A DNA stretch of 64,000 nucleotides, from positions 3,906,001 through 3,970,000 of the forward strand of contig CBDCPE010000004.1 of the NCBI GenBank assembly GCA_965220055.1. The letters run 5' to 3'. The stretch comes from Bin87 sp965220055. Lineage in GTDB: Bacteria > Chloroflexota > Dehalococcoidia > Lucifugimonadales > UBA3495. Below the pieces are notes generated by a model, which worked only from the letters and a program-made list of their open reading frames with translations, was not told the origin of the DNA and ran no database searches. This document shows positions 8,544 through 17,135 of the stretch, one piece after another. The first letter of the stretch is position 1, and every line of letters starts with the position of its first letter. Made by a program: the position numbers and the translations under genes.

Positions 8544-9917
8544 CTATCCCGTCATCTGCCGCTGCCACTGGGTGCCCTGGGGACCGTCTTCAAGGGTCAC
8601 GCCCTGCTCGGCGAGGGCGTCCCGAATCTGGTCGGCGAGGGCGAACTGGCGGGCGGCTCGCAGTTCGGTGCGTACCGACACCAGCAGGTCTATGAAGGGG
8701 GCCGCAGCGAGGTCGGCCTCCGGGGGCGGGCGATCCACGAAAGTCAGGCCCAGCACTCGTCCCATCTCGCGCAGGGCCGCCTGGCCGGGGCCGATACTCT
8801 GGCCGGCGTCGCGGCCTCGGTTGATGTCACGGGCAAGGTCGAACAGCGCCGCCAGTGCCTGTGGAGTGTTCAGGTCGTCGTCCATGGCCGCAGTGAACCT
8901 GGCACGATGGGTGTCAGCTTCAACCTCGGGTCCGGATCCGTTCCCGGATATGAGCGCCCGCCGCACGCGCTCCACGCTCCGCTCCACCGCGGCGGCGCCT
9001 TCGTCGCTATAGGCCAGGGGGCTGCGATAGTGGCTGCTGAGGAAGTAAAGACGGATGGCGTCGGGACTGTAGCGTTCCAGGGCCTCCACAACCGACACCA
9101 GATTGCCCAGCGACTTGCTCATCTTGTCGGAGCCTAACTGCAGGAGGCCATTGTGCATCCAATAACGGGAGAAGGGCTTGGCGCCAGTGTAGCACTCGCT
9201 CTGCGCGATCTCGTTTTCGTGGTGCGGGAACACCAGGTCCTGGCCGCCCCCATGGATGTCGAGCTGCTCGCCCAGGTATTCCAGGGACATCGCGGTGCAC
9301 TCTATGTGCCATCCTGGGCGACCCGGTCCCCACGGGCTCTCCCACGAAGGCTCGCCAGGCTTGGCGCCCTTCCACAGGACGAAATCCATGGGGTGCTCTT
9401 TATTCTCGTCCACCTGGATGCGTGCCCCGGCGATCATACTGTCCAGGGTTCGGTGGCTCAGCTTTCCGTAATCGTCCTTGCTGGTGACGCGGAAATAGAC
9501 GTCTCCGGCGGCGGGATAGGCGTGGCCCCGGTCAATCAGGCCGGCGATAGCGTCGATGATGCGGGGTATCTCCCGCGTCGCGCGTGGATATTCGGCGGCG
9601 CGCTGGATGTTCAGCGCGTCCATGGTGTGGAAGTAGTCGCCGATGAATTCTTCGACCAGTTCTTCCTCGGAGATACCGGATTCCTGGGCGCGCTGGATTA
9701 TCTTGTCGTCGATGTCGGTGAAGTTCTGGACGTGACGAACCTCGTAACCCTTGTGCTCAAGATAACGCTTGAGCGTATCGAAAACCACATAGCTCATTGC
9801 GTGCCCGACGTGAGTGGACGAGTAAGGCGTCACGCCGCACACGTACATTTTGACCAGGTTGCCTTCAGCTGGGACGAACTCTTCGACCTGGCCGCTCAGG
9901 GTGTTATAGAGCTTCAT
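8544..9917 (-). CDS. cysS: Cysteine-tRNA ligase
   Basis: A 457-residue class I aminoacyl-tRNA synthetase charging tRNA-Cys. It has the HIGH-like THVGH motif (residues about 35-39), zinc ligands in CGVTPYS, the TDIDDKII segment, GGGQDLVFPHHENEIAQSE and KMSKSLGN. Length is normal for CysRS. It starts at the ATG at 9917, 50 bases after ispF, without an obvious ribosome site. A tRNA-Cys gene occurs in this window at 39055. Confidence 0.97.
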   Translation of the reverse strand: MKLYNTLSGQVEEFVPAEGNLVKMYVCGVTPYSSTHVGHAMSYVVFDTLKRYLEHKGYEVRHVQNFTDIDDKIIQRAQESGISEEELVEEFIGDYFHTMDALNIQRAAEYPRATREIPRIIDAIAGLIDRGHAYPAAGDVYFRVTSKDDYGKLSHRTLDSMIAGARIQVDENKEHPMDFVLWKGAKPGEPSWESPWGPGRPGWHIECTAMSLEYLGEQLDIHGGGQDLVFPHHENEIAQSECYTGAKPFSRYWMHNGLLQLGSDKMSKSLGNLVSVVEALERYSPDAIRLYFLSSHYRSPLAYSDEGAAAVERSVERVRRALISGNGSGPEVEADTHRARFTAAMDDDLNTPQALAALFDLARDINRGRDAGQSIGPGQAALREMGRVLGLTFVDRPPPEADLAAAPFIDLLVSVRTELRAARQFALADQIRDALAEQGVTLEDGPQGTQWQRQMTG

Positions 9918-9967
9918 AAGAATCGGCTGGACGGCGACGCTTCCGTCGGGTTTGGTTTCGTAGGGTG

Positions 9968-10447
9968 TCAGTTCCGGTGCAGCAGGGCTACGGCCATGGC
10001 CGCGATGCCCTCTTCCCGCCCGGTGAACCCCAAGTAATCGGTGGTGGTGGCTTTGACGCTGACCTGCGACTGTTCTACCGACAGGGCAGTGGCGATGTTA
10101 TGGCGCATCAGCGGCACGTGGGGTGACAACCGGGGACGTTGCGCGAGCATTGTAGCATCAACGTTGGCGATGCACCAACCACCCTCCGCCAGTACTCCAA
10201 CCGTTCGTTCCAACAGCAGCAAGCTGCTTATGCCGGCCAGGGCCGGGTCTCCGGGAGGGAAGTGAATTCCGATGTCGCCGGCGCCAGCAGCGCCAAGCAG
10301 GGCGTCAACCACGGCGTGGCAAAGTACGTCCCCATCGCTGTGGCCGGCCAGGCCGGTGGGATGGGGAATGGTCACGCCGCCAAGCACCAGAGCGCGCCCC
10401 TCGGCAAGGGCGTGGGCATCGGCTCCCGTCCCTACTCGATACTGCAT
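9968..10447 (-). CDS. ispF: 2-C-methyl-D-erythritol 2,4-cyclodiphosphate synthase
   Basis: A 159-residue enzyme of the MEP isoprenoid pathway, cyclising CDP-methylerythritol 2-phosphate. The metal-binding GTGADAHAL (Asp-x-His), the GHSDGDVLCHAVVDALLGA loop and KATTTDYLGFTGREEGIAA are all present. The start is the ATG at 10447; a longer open frame upstream is not family-like. It lies downstream of ispD with one small membrane-protein gene between. Confidence 0.97.
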   Translation of the reverse strand: MQYRVGTGADAHALAEGRALVLGGVTIPHPTGLAGHSDGDVLCHAVVDALLGAAGAGDIGIHFPPGDPALAGISSLLLLERTVGVLAEGGWCIANVDATMLAQRPRLSPHVPLMRHNIATALSVEQSQVSVKATTTDYLGFTGREEGIAAMAVALLHRN

Positions 10448-10488
10448 CGCAGGTCTCGCTGGGGCAACGGGCGACCCGGAGCGGGCGG

Positions 10489-10935
10489 CTACGCGCGCTC
10501 GATGACCCTGAGAGTGTGGTGCGCCTGCTCGATGTCGTTCAATGGGCCGCCGTAGACGATAATCGGCGCGTAACCAATTGCGATCGCGATGAGAAACGCT
10601 AATGCCGACCCGGACGCGACGAAGTCCGCTTTGGTGGGTTCGTCTCCGATCCTCAGTTGGGAATACAACGCATCGCTCTGGGCCGCTATATACGCGGGTG
10701 CCGGCATGTCCATGTGAGCGACTAGGAGCATCACCAGGGGCGCCGCGCAGATCACCGCCAGGATCGACCAGGTGATCACCCATGCGAGAAATGTGTTCCG
10801 CTCGGCATTGACCTTCGAGCGCAAATACTCCAGCCGGGCCGGGGCAATCGCCATGTCCAACCGGTCAGCGCTCGCCCGCAGGAATTGAGCATACTCCCTG
10901 TAGCGGGAGCGACGGTTGACAGTACTGGCAACCAT
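10489..10935 (-). CDS. Two-helix membrane protein of unknown function between ispD and ispF
   Basis: A 148-residue protein. After a basic N-terminus (VNRRSRYREYAQFLRASADRL) come two predicted membrane segments, about residues 47-72 (WVITWSILAVICAAPLVML) and 115-137 (ALAFLIAIAIGYAPIIVYGG). The start at 10935 is chosen for its GGAGG six bases upstream; an earlier ATG at 11022 has none. It is co-oriented with ispD and ispF, and 41 bases from ispF, so probably co-transcribed. No family is recognised. Confidence 0.65.
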   Translation of the reverse strand: MVASTVNRRSRYREYAQFLRASADRLDMAIAPARLEYLRSKVNAERNTFLAWVITWSILAVICAAPLVMLLVAHMDMPAPAYIAAQSDALYSQLRIGDEPTKADFVASGSALAFLIAIAIGYAPIIVYGGPLNDIEQAHHTLRVIERA

Positions 10936-11090
10936 TGTGATCCTCCGCTTGTCGAAACCATTTGTCCAAACGCGCGACTTTACTTCCATTTGCACGCGCC
11001 AATGCGTGACAACGGACGACATCTAACATCCTATGCATATATGTCAGGCCGTTGCAAGCGAACTCGTATACCATTTGTTGTGGTTTCGGA

Positions 11091-11789
11091 TTACCCCCGG
11101 CCCAGGATCAGATTAACCATGTCCAAGTCTTCCGGAGTGGTCACCTTCAAGTTGTGGTAGTCGCCCCAGAAAACCGTGACCCGGTGGCCCACCGCTTCGA
11201 CCATGGCCGCATCGTCTGTGTATTCGACCTCGGCCGCTCGATGGGCATGCAGTAGGATTTGATAATCGAAAGCCTGCGGAGTTTGCGCTGCCCACAATGT
11301 GGCGCGGTCCGGAGTCTCTGCAATCACCAGTTCATGGCCCACCACTTTAATGGTGTCCTTTACCGGTACCGCCGCGATTGCCGCACCCGATTCCCGAACC
11401 CGGTCTAGAGCACGCTCCAGAACATCTCCCGAGATGCACGGCCGGGCTCCGTCGTGAATGGCCACCCAACGCCGGTCGCCCATGGCCATTAGCCCGGCGA
11501 AAACCGAATCCTGTCGGCGGTCGCCGCCGGCGCAGACCGAGGCGATCTTGGGAATGTCTAACTCACGTACGATCGCTTCGCCGTCGGGTACCGCGTCGGC
11601 GGCGAGCACCAGCACGATCCGGTCCACCGCATGTGACGCTGCTATGCGCCGCAGCGTGTGGGCAATTAGGGGAATTCCGAGGACATCGGCGAAGGTCTTG
11701 TCGGTGCCGCCCATGCGGGAACTGCGTCCGGCGGCAACCACTACAACACCCAAAAGATCGTCGAATGTCTCGCGTCTGGCGTTGTTCAA
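11091..11789 (-). CDS. ispD: 2-C-methyl-D-erythritol 4-phosphate cytidylyltransferase
   Basis: A 232-residue nucleotidyltransferase making CDP-methylerythritol in the MEP pathway. Motifs: VVVAAGRSSRMGGTDKTF (CTP loop), GGDRRQDSVFAGL, VAIHDGARPCIS, VPVKDTIKV, TLWAAQTPQAFDY and YTDDAAMVEAVGH. The open frame starts at a TTG (11789); no ATG is available before the first motif, so the initiation codon is uncertain. The family's usual length is about 230 residues. Confidence 0.95.
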   Translation of the reverse strand: MNNARRETFDDLLGVVVVAAGRSSRMGGTDKTFADVLGIPLIAHTLRRIAASHAVDRIVLVLAADAVPDGEAIVRELDIPKIASVCAGGDRRQDSVFAGLMAMGDRRWVAIHDGARPCISGDVLERALDRVRESGAAIAAVPVKDTIKVVGHELVIAETPDRATLWAAQTPQAFDYQILLHAHRAAEVEYTDDAAMVEAVGHRVTVFWGDYHNLKVTTPEDLDMVNLILGRG

Positions 11790-11913
11790 TTTCCCACTCG
11801 CCCAAAATCTGTACGGTTGGCGGTGAAGCCCACCATAGTTTATGATCTAGTCACGGTAGGGATCAATATCACACTAAGGGAACATCTGCAGAGCACGTTA
11901 CGCAAAAGGGGGC

Positions 11914-12372
11914 ATGATGGCTGCATTGGAAATGGCCTATCACGTGGAAACGTACAGCTCGGGAACCCACGGCAGAGCAATCTGCAACGCCCGCACCCAT
12001 CACTGGGTCGCCGATGACGGCGGCGGTGATGCCGTGGGAGCCGGGGAGCTTTTCCTTTCCGGTATCACTGCCTGCGCCGTGAACATGGTTGAACGCATCG
12101 CGGTGACTGATGACGCCCCGGTGGACTTCATGGAAGTGTCCGCTGAAGCGTACCGGGACCCGGACGCGACCCCCGGAGACATCAGCCTTTATGCCGACGT
12201 GCGCATCCACTTCAAGATCTGGGGGGTGGATGACGATCAGGGCAACCACCTGGTGGATACCTGGAAAAGGCGTTGACCGCTTTACGGTTCGGTCGCCGTG
12301 GCGACCCCAAGCACGTCGGTAACCGCTGAATTCATCGGAGAGCCGCGCCAGAAACACGCCATCCGCGCGTAA
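11914..12372 (+). CDS. OsmC/Ohr-like peroxidase with in-frame UGA, probable selenoprotein
   Basis: A 152-residue OsmC-family protein; family members reduce organic hydroperoxides with a pair of cysteines. The start ATG at 11914 (a second at 11917) follows AAGGGGG. The first Cys is in SGITACAVNM (Cys54). The second is replaced by UGA at 12274-12276 (residue 121): KRR-UGA-PLYGSVAVATPS, where the family has CP(L/V)YG. The frame continues after the UGA with family-like sequence to TAA at 12370-12372. Reading UGA as selenocysteine gives normal length. A hairpin follows at 12291. OsmC-like selenoproteins have been reported from marine metagenomes. The alternative is a nonsense mutation at exactly this codon. 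Confidence 0.8.
12277..12306 (+). promoter_or_regulatory. Candidate SECIS element of the OsmC-like gene
   Basis: Fourteen bases after the UGA lies GGTCGC-CGTG-GCGACC (12291-12306), a six-base-pair stem with a four-base loop starting 20 bases from the UGA. This satisfies the loose bacterial SECIS pattern (loop 16-37 bases away, G in the first two loop bases). An alternative fold, ACGG/CCGT around a loop holding GGTC, is also possible. Confidence 0.5.
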
Positions 12373-12678
12373 CACTGGCTACATGGCCCGCCGCTAGCCG
12401 GCAAGGCGTTCGCCCCCGGCCGTCCGGCGCCAGTGCGCTGGTCAGACGGGGGCGCAGTATGTGGTGGCGCCCCAAATGGGGGCGCGTGAGGCTCCGTCAA
12501 CGCGACGGGGATGGAGGGATCCATATTGGCCTGACCTGCGGGAGCCAGTTCCCGTAGAGCCCTGTCCACCGAAGCATCGCAGCAAACCGGGAGAGCAGAA
12601 ATAGAATTCCCGCTGGCCATATTTGCAGCCGGCCTGACTGACACATCAGCCGGGCTGCTGAAAGACTTCGCGATCGCG

Positions 12679-14649
12679 ATGGCCATCGCGGCCGTTGGGC
12701 TGGCGCTAGCCCGGCTGATCTGGCAGCCACCGGTACTCGGTTACCTGATCGCCGGGTTGTTGATTGGGCCGTATACTCTGCCGCGCCCGGTGATCAGCAA
12801 CCTGGACACCATCGGGTTGCTTGCCGAGCTGGGACTGATCCTCCTGCTGTTCGGGATCGGCCTGGAGTTGGGCTGGCGGCGCATCCGGGAAATCGGTTTG
12901 CGCGTGCTGGTCATCGGCGTGGTGGAGATCTCCACCCTGACCTACCTGGGCACGCTGATAGCCGACAAAATGCTGGGCATCTCCGGCGCGAGCGCCCTGT
13001 ATTTGGGCGGTGCCATGGCCATCAGCAGTTCGGCAATTCTGCTGAAGGGCTTGCGGGATAGCGGCAACCTGCGCTCCGGATGGGGGCAGACGGTGGTCGG
13101 CATCCTCTTGGTAGAAGACTTTGCCGCCGTCATTCTGCTGACCCTGCTGGCCGGCGCCGCCACCACGGGGTCCACCGACCTCGTGGACGTGGGATGGTTA
13201 GCTGTCAAACTGGGCATCTTCTGCATCGCGGCGCTGGGTTTCGGCGCGCTGCTGGCGCCCCGGCTGATGCGGTTCCTCTCCCGGATGCAATCGGACGAAA
13301 CCCTCCTGGTGGCTTCATTGGGCTGCTGCTTCGGCCTCGCGTTGGGCGCTGAGTTCCTCGGGTTGTCGGCGGCGGCCGGGGCCTTCCTTATCGGAGTGGT
13401 TATCGGCGACACCGACGCGGCCGGCCGGGTGACGCGTCTCGTCAACCCGGTGCGCGATATGTTCGGCGCCCTGTTTTTCCTGTCCATAGGGATGCTGATC
13501 GACTATCGAACGCTGGACGACTACATCGTGCCGGCCCTGGTGGTGGTCGGCGTGTTCATGGGCGGCAAGATCATCGCCAACACCATCGGAGCGATACTGG
13601 CGGGCCGGCGATCACGCACCGCGGCGCAGGTCGGGATGACCATGCCGCAGATGGGCGAGTTTTCGCTGGCCATCGGACATCTGAGCGTCACCAACGCGGC
13701 GGTCGGCCCGGTTGTGGCCCCGGTGCTGGCCATAGCAACGGCGATCACGGCAATCTTGGCCCCGCTAACCTCGAAAATAGCAACGCCGGTATACGACTGG
13801 GTGGAGCGCCGGTCCCCTCCGGCGGTCCTGGCAGTTAACTTGGTGATCTATTTGGGCGTGCAATCCTTCTGGGCCGCGTTCTCGCTGCCCGGGGAGACCG
13901 GACGCCTGTTGAAACAATCGGGGCGCCGCATCATTATCGACGCCTGCATCATCGCCGTGCTGACGGCCATCGGCACCGCGGCGGTGTACACCCTGCCCGA
14001 CCTGTTCACCGAACCAGAGTCGGCGTCTCACGCGCTGCTGGGCGTGATCCTGGGCGGCGCGACGGTGGGGATCAATCTGCCCGCCGCGATAGCCATCTGG
14101 CGCGAACTGCGCGTGGTCGCCAGCCTGACCGTGGGAGTAACCGTTCGCGAGACCGCCGGCGAGCCCGCTCGGTACACTCTGCGAACCCTGGTGCGCGACG
14201 GTATGGCCACCGCATTCCTGCTGGTTGCCGTGCTGCTGATGACGCCGCTTATCATCCAGCTGTTCGCGCTCGGGAGCCTGTCGGCTCCCCTGTCGGTGTT
14301 CTTGCTGGTGGCCTCGGCGGGAGCGTTGGTGTTCGCCGGGTTTCATGTCCACCGTGTGCTCCGACCCGTGTTTCGGAACACTTTCATCGCGCCGGCGCCG
14401 CGCAGCTCCGATGCAGCTGGGATCGAACCGTTTGATGCAATCGACGTGGAGAGTCCGGCTTTGAACCACTGGGCGGACCCGGCCAGCCAGCCGGCGCAGC
14501 GGGCCCACGCCGGGACCGCCACGCCGGTGGCCGACGACTCCACCGAAGATCTATGGCGTTTCCTGGAGGAACGCATCGAGGGATTCAGCCCCCATCCGGC
14601 CGGGGAAGCCGAAACCGCGGAACACACGGCGCAGCGGGAGGCGGATTAG
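12679..14649 (+). CDS. Kef-type cation:proton antiporter (CPA2)
   Basis: A 656-residue membrane protein with the Na+/H+ exchanger domain in the first 370 residues: PPVLGYLIAGLLIGPYTLP, GLILLLFGIGLELG, GGAMAISSSAILLKGL, then LFFLSIGMLIDYRTL and TMPQMGEFSLAIGHL. A second block of about five membrane segments (residues 390-560) follows and the hydrophilic tail is rich in Asp, Glu and Ala. No TrkA-N domain is present, unlike KefB/KefC. ATG 12679 cuts into the first helix; the open frame extends upstream to 12535, so a non-ATG start nearer 12601-12634 is possible. The 300 bases before it hold no other gene. Confidence 0.85.
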   Translation: MAIAAVGLALARLIWQPPVLGYLIAGLLIGPYTLPRPVISNLDTIGLLAELGLILLLFGIGLELGWRRIREIGLRVLVIGVVEISTLTYLGTLIADKMLGISGASALYLGGAMAISSSAILLKGLRDSGNLRSGWGQTVVGILLVEDFAAVILLTLLAGAATTGSTDLVDVGWLAVKLGIFCIAALGFGALLAPRLMRFLSRMQSDETLLVASLGCCFGLALGAEFLGLSAAAGAFLIGVVIGDTDAAGRVTRLVNPVRDMFGALFFLSIGMLIDYRTLDDYIVPALVVVGVFMGGKIIANTIGAILAGRRSRTAAQVGMTMPQMGEFSLAIGHLSVTNAAVGPVVAPVLAIATAITAILAPLTSKIATPVYDWVERRSPPAVLAVNLVIYLGVQSFWAAFSLPGETGRLLKQSGRRIIIDACIIAVLTAIGTAAVYTLPDLFTEPESASHALLGVILGGATVGINLPAAIAIWRELRVVASLTVGVTVRETAGEPARYTLRTLVRDGMATAFLLVAVLLMTPLIIQLFALGSLSAPLSVFLLVASAGALVFAGFHVHRVLRPVFRNTFIAPAPRSSDAAGIEPFDAIDVESPALNHWADPASQPAQRAHAGTATPVADDSTEDLWRFLEERIEGFSPHPAGEAETAEHTAQREAD

Positions 14650-14705
14650 GGTCGCCGTGGCCCTGGTGCTACAATGCGACCAGCTATTACTAGGCAGGCA
14701 ACACG

Positions 14706-15638
14706 ATGCGAATTTGTTCTTTTCTGCCCTCCGCCACTGAAATCGTCTACGCCCTCGGGCTGGACGAACAGCTCTACGGCGTAACCCACGAGTGCGACTA
14801 CCCGGCCCAGGCAAAAAACAAGCCCTGGGTGGTCCGTAGCGTTTTCGAGGGCACACAACCCAGTAGCGGCGAGATCAGCCGCATAATATCAGAGCGCTTG
14901 GCCGAAGGGCTTGGGATCTATCACATCGACCAGGAGATCTTGGACGCGGCCAACCCGGATTTACTGCTGACCCAGGCCATCTGCGAGGTTTGAGCGGTGT
15001 CTTCTCGGCAGGTCGCCGAGTCCACCGTCAACATGGAAAAGCAGCCTGAAGTTCTGTCGCTGGACCCGCAATACCTTGGTGACGTCCTTGAGGACGTGCG
15101 CCGGGTGGGCCGGTCCACGGGAGCCGAATCCGTTGCTGAGCAGGTGACGGCCCGGATGCAGGATCGTATCGACGGGGTAACCCAGCGCGCTGAGTCGGCC
15201 GACACCCACCCAAGGGTGCTGCACCTGGAATGGACCGACCCGCTGATGTGCGGCGGGCATTGGGTTCCGGAAATGGTAGAACTGGCCGGGGGAACCAACT
15301 GCTTCGGCGACAAGGAGATGGGCTCCTTCCCGTTGGAGTGGGACGCGGTCGTCGAGAGCCAGCCAGAGGTAATCGTGGTCATGCCGTGCGGCTTTGAAGT
15401 GCCGCGGGCCATGGAGGACCTTCCCTTGCTGACGGAAAAAGAGGGATGGGCTTCCCTGCCGGCCGTGAGGAACGACCGCGTCTATGTTATCGACGCCAGC
15501 AACTACACCAGCCGGTCCGGTCCCCGGCTCGTTACCGGTCTGGAGATACTCGCCGAGATGATCCATCCCGAGCTCTTCTCCGGCATGATCCCCGAGGCCG
15601 GAGCACGTCGAATTTACGGCGCCGGACAGGCCGGGTAG
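14706..15638 (+). CDS. BtuF-like cobalamin-binding protein with in-frame UGA, probable selenoprotein
   Basis: A 310-residue protein of the periplasmic-binding (BtuF/FepB-type) fold. It has no signal peptide and starts MRICSFLPSATEIVYALGL, then GVTHECDYP. At 14991-14993 an in-frame UGA replaces the second Cys of the family motif TQ-x-LCEVCAVS: here TQAICEV-UGA-AVSSRQVAES. The frame remains open through PRVLHLEWTDPLMCGGHWVPEM, family-like sequence, to TAG at 15638. Sec at residue 96 would form Cys93-x-x-Sec96, a redox-type motif. A hairpin with a GGUC loop follows the UGA. In the absence of Sec decoding the gene would be cut to 95 residues. I know of no described selenoprotein in this family. 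Confidence 0.8.
14994..15020 (+). promoter_or_regulatory. Candidate SECIS element of the BtuF-like gene
   Basis: CTCGGC-AGGTC-GCCGAG (15004-15020): a perfect six-base-pair stem with a five-base loop AGGUC, starting 16 bases after the UGA. The GGUC loop matches the SelB-binding loop of the E. coli fdhF SECIS. Confidence 0.65.
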
Positions 15639-15799
15639 GTGTAATCACCAGCGTCCGGTCGGCATTCGCGTGTACTGGCGCGACCGACCCGCTGCGATCG
15701 TGGGGCAACCGGGTCGGGCCGAGATCGCACCTTGGGACCGATAGAGTGACCCGTAGCGCGGACTCTCAGAGCAAAGCTGGGGCCAACACGGCCCGTGCG

Positions 15800-16489
15800 C
15801 TAGTTGAGGCGCGGACCCTTGAACGGGGTGTTCTGCTCCGCCTGTTCCGCGACGATGCGATTCGCTTGAAGCATCAGGGTCTGCAACTTTTCCAATTGCC
15901 CGGCGGCAGTGGGGGTTTCCAGCAACGACTGCCGCACATCGGGAGGCAGGGGCAGGCTCACGGCCAGGGTGGACGAGGCAATCCGGGCCAGGGCGATGGG
16001 CTCGTCCGGAACTGTGACCTCACGGTCCCAACCACCGGCCATGGCAGTGAGTTGGCGCTGCAACTGGATAAACTGTTCGCGTACTCCAGCTAACGCGCTC
16101 GCGGAAACATCCCCCTCGTCGTCTTCAATGAAGCGGACCAACCCAACCAGATGGGGCACGGTCTGCACCGTTTGCAGCAACTCGAAGCGGGTCTCGCCAC
16201 GGGTCAGGATGTTCAGACGGCCCTCCTGCAGGCGCTGAACCTGCGAGACACGAGCCGTGGTCCCGACTGAATGCGGCGCCGCGGGTTCACCGACCTCGTT
16301 GCCCTCCTTGATGAGGAGCACTCCGAACGGTTCATCCCGGTCGACACATTCGCCGATCATAGCCTTGTACCGCTCCTCGAAAATGTGGAGCGGCAGGGGC
16401 ATGCCGGGGAAAAGCACCACGTTGTTCAGAGGGAACAGCGACAGTTCGTGGTGAGTGCCCGGTGGGAAATCGTCAGGGTTGATCGCCAT
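15800..16489 (-). CDS. LON substrate-binding (N-terminal) domain protein
   Basis: A 229-residue protein consisting of the LON N-terminal domain only: LSLFPLNNVVLFPGMPLPLHIFEERYKAMI, GVLLIKEG, IGTTARV-like VGTTARVSQVQRLQEGR, then a helical part (LPLPPDVRQSLLETPTAAGQLEKL). No AAA or protease domain follows. Stand-alone proteins of this type are widespread but of unclear function; substrate recognition is inferred. The start is the ATG at 16489; no strong ribosome site is seen. It converges with the BtuF-like gene; the 160 bases between hold nothing recognisable. Confidence 0.85.
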   Translation of the reverse strand: MAINPDDFPPGTHHELSLFPLNNVVLFPGMPLPLHIFEERYKAMIGECVDRDEPFGVLLIKEGNEVGEPAAPHSVGTTARVSQVQRLQEGRLNILTRGETRFELLQTVQTVPHLVGLVRFIEDDEGDVSASALAGVREQFIQLQRQLTAMAGGWDREVTVPDEPIALARIASSTLAVSLPLPPDVRQSLLETPTAAGQLEKLQTLMLQANRIVAEQAEQNTPFKGPRLN

Positions 16490-16540
16490 GATGCCGCAGT
16501 ATAACCACGGGCGGAAGGCACAGCAACCCGCACAATGAAA

Positions 16541-16568
16541 CGCCCCCGGTCCGTTCGGATCGGGGGCG
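16541..16568 (-). terminator. Terminator after the small gene at 16594-16845
   Basis: On the minus strand CGCCCCCG and CGGGGGCG arms with a short inner stem, followed by TTTCATT. It separates the small gene from the Lon-N gene. Confidence 0.65.
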
Positions 16569-16593
16569 CACATGACAAACCGTTTTTGCCGGG

Positions 16594-16845
16594 TTACCTG
16601 ATCGGTTCCGCATCCGGCGGGCGGTTGTGGATCGCCTTGGTGCCCTTCTTGAAGATGCACGTGCGGATGTTGTTCTCCAGCTCCTTCGGGTCGTCCACGC
16701 CAGGATAGCGCGCCTGAGCCTCAGCGCTGCTCAGGTATTCGTACATCTTTGCGAGTACTTCGTCTTCGGACTCGCCGATGATGACGGTGCGATCCCGAGG
16801 ATCCGAAAGGAAATTGCTTGGCCGAGCGTAGTAGATGTCGGGCAT
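16594..16845 (-). CDS. Small protein of unknown function
   Basis: An 83-residue protein (MPDIYYARPSNFLSDPRDR, then VIIGESEDEVLAKMYEYL) with a strong GGAGGAGG ribosome site six bases before the ATG at 16845 and its own terminator. No family recognised; no membrane segment or metal motif. The SEDEVLAKMYEYL segment could form an amphipathic helix. Confidence 0.6.
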   Translation of the reverse strand: MPDIYYARPSNFLSDPRDRTVIIGESEDEVLAKMYEYLSSAEAQARYPGVDDPKELENNIRTCIFKKGTKAIHNRPPDAEPIR

Positions 16846-16953
16846 GATTCCTCCTCCGTGACAAGGCTACCAATCCTAGAATTGGGGCGCACAAGCAGTG
16901 GCAAATTGATACACCAAAATCCTTCACGTTGTCAATATGGCCGGCCCATTATC

Positions 16954-17100
16954 GCGTACCCACTTGCGTTCAAACTGTCATTGCGAGCGTTTCCCTTGTC
17001 ATTGCGAGCGAAGCGCGGCAATCTCGTTGGCGGAGGAGGCGTCGTCCCGGCGATGGAATCGCCGCGTCGCTCACCGCAATGACAAACTGGGTACGGGTGA
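16954..17100. repeat. Intergenic repeat, copy 1
   Basis: Starts GCGTACCCACTTGCG and ends CAAACTGGGTACGGGTGA, which are inverted repeats of each other. Inside are two GTCATTGCGAGCG units and the block GAAGCGCGGCAATCTCGTTGG. Five related copies occur elsewhere in the window, all between genes. Confidence 0.8.
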
Positions 17101-17135
17101 GAGCCGGTACATTGTCCCGCCCGCTGCGAGCGGGT

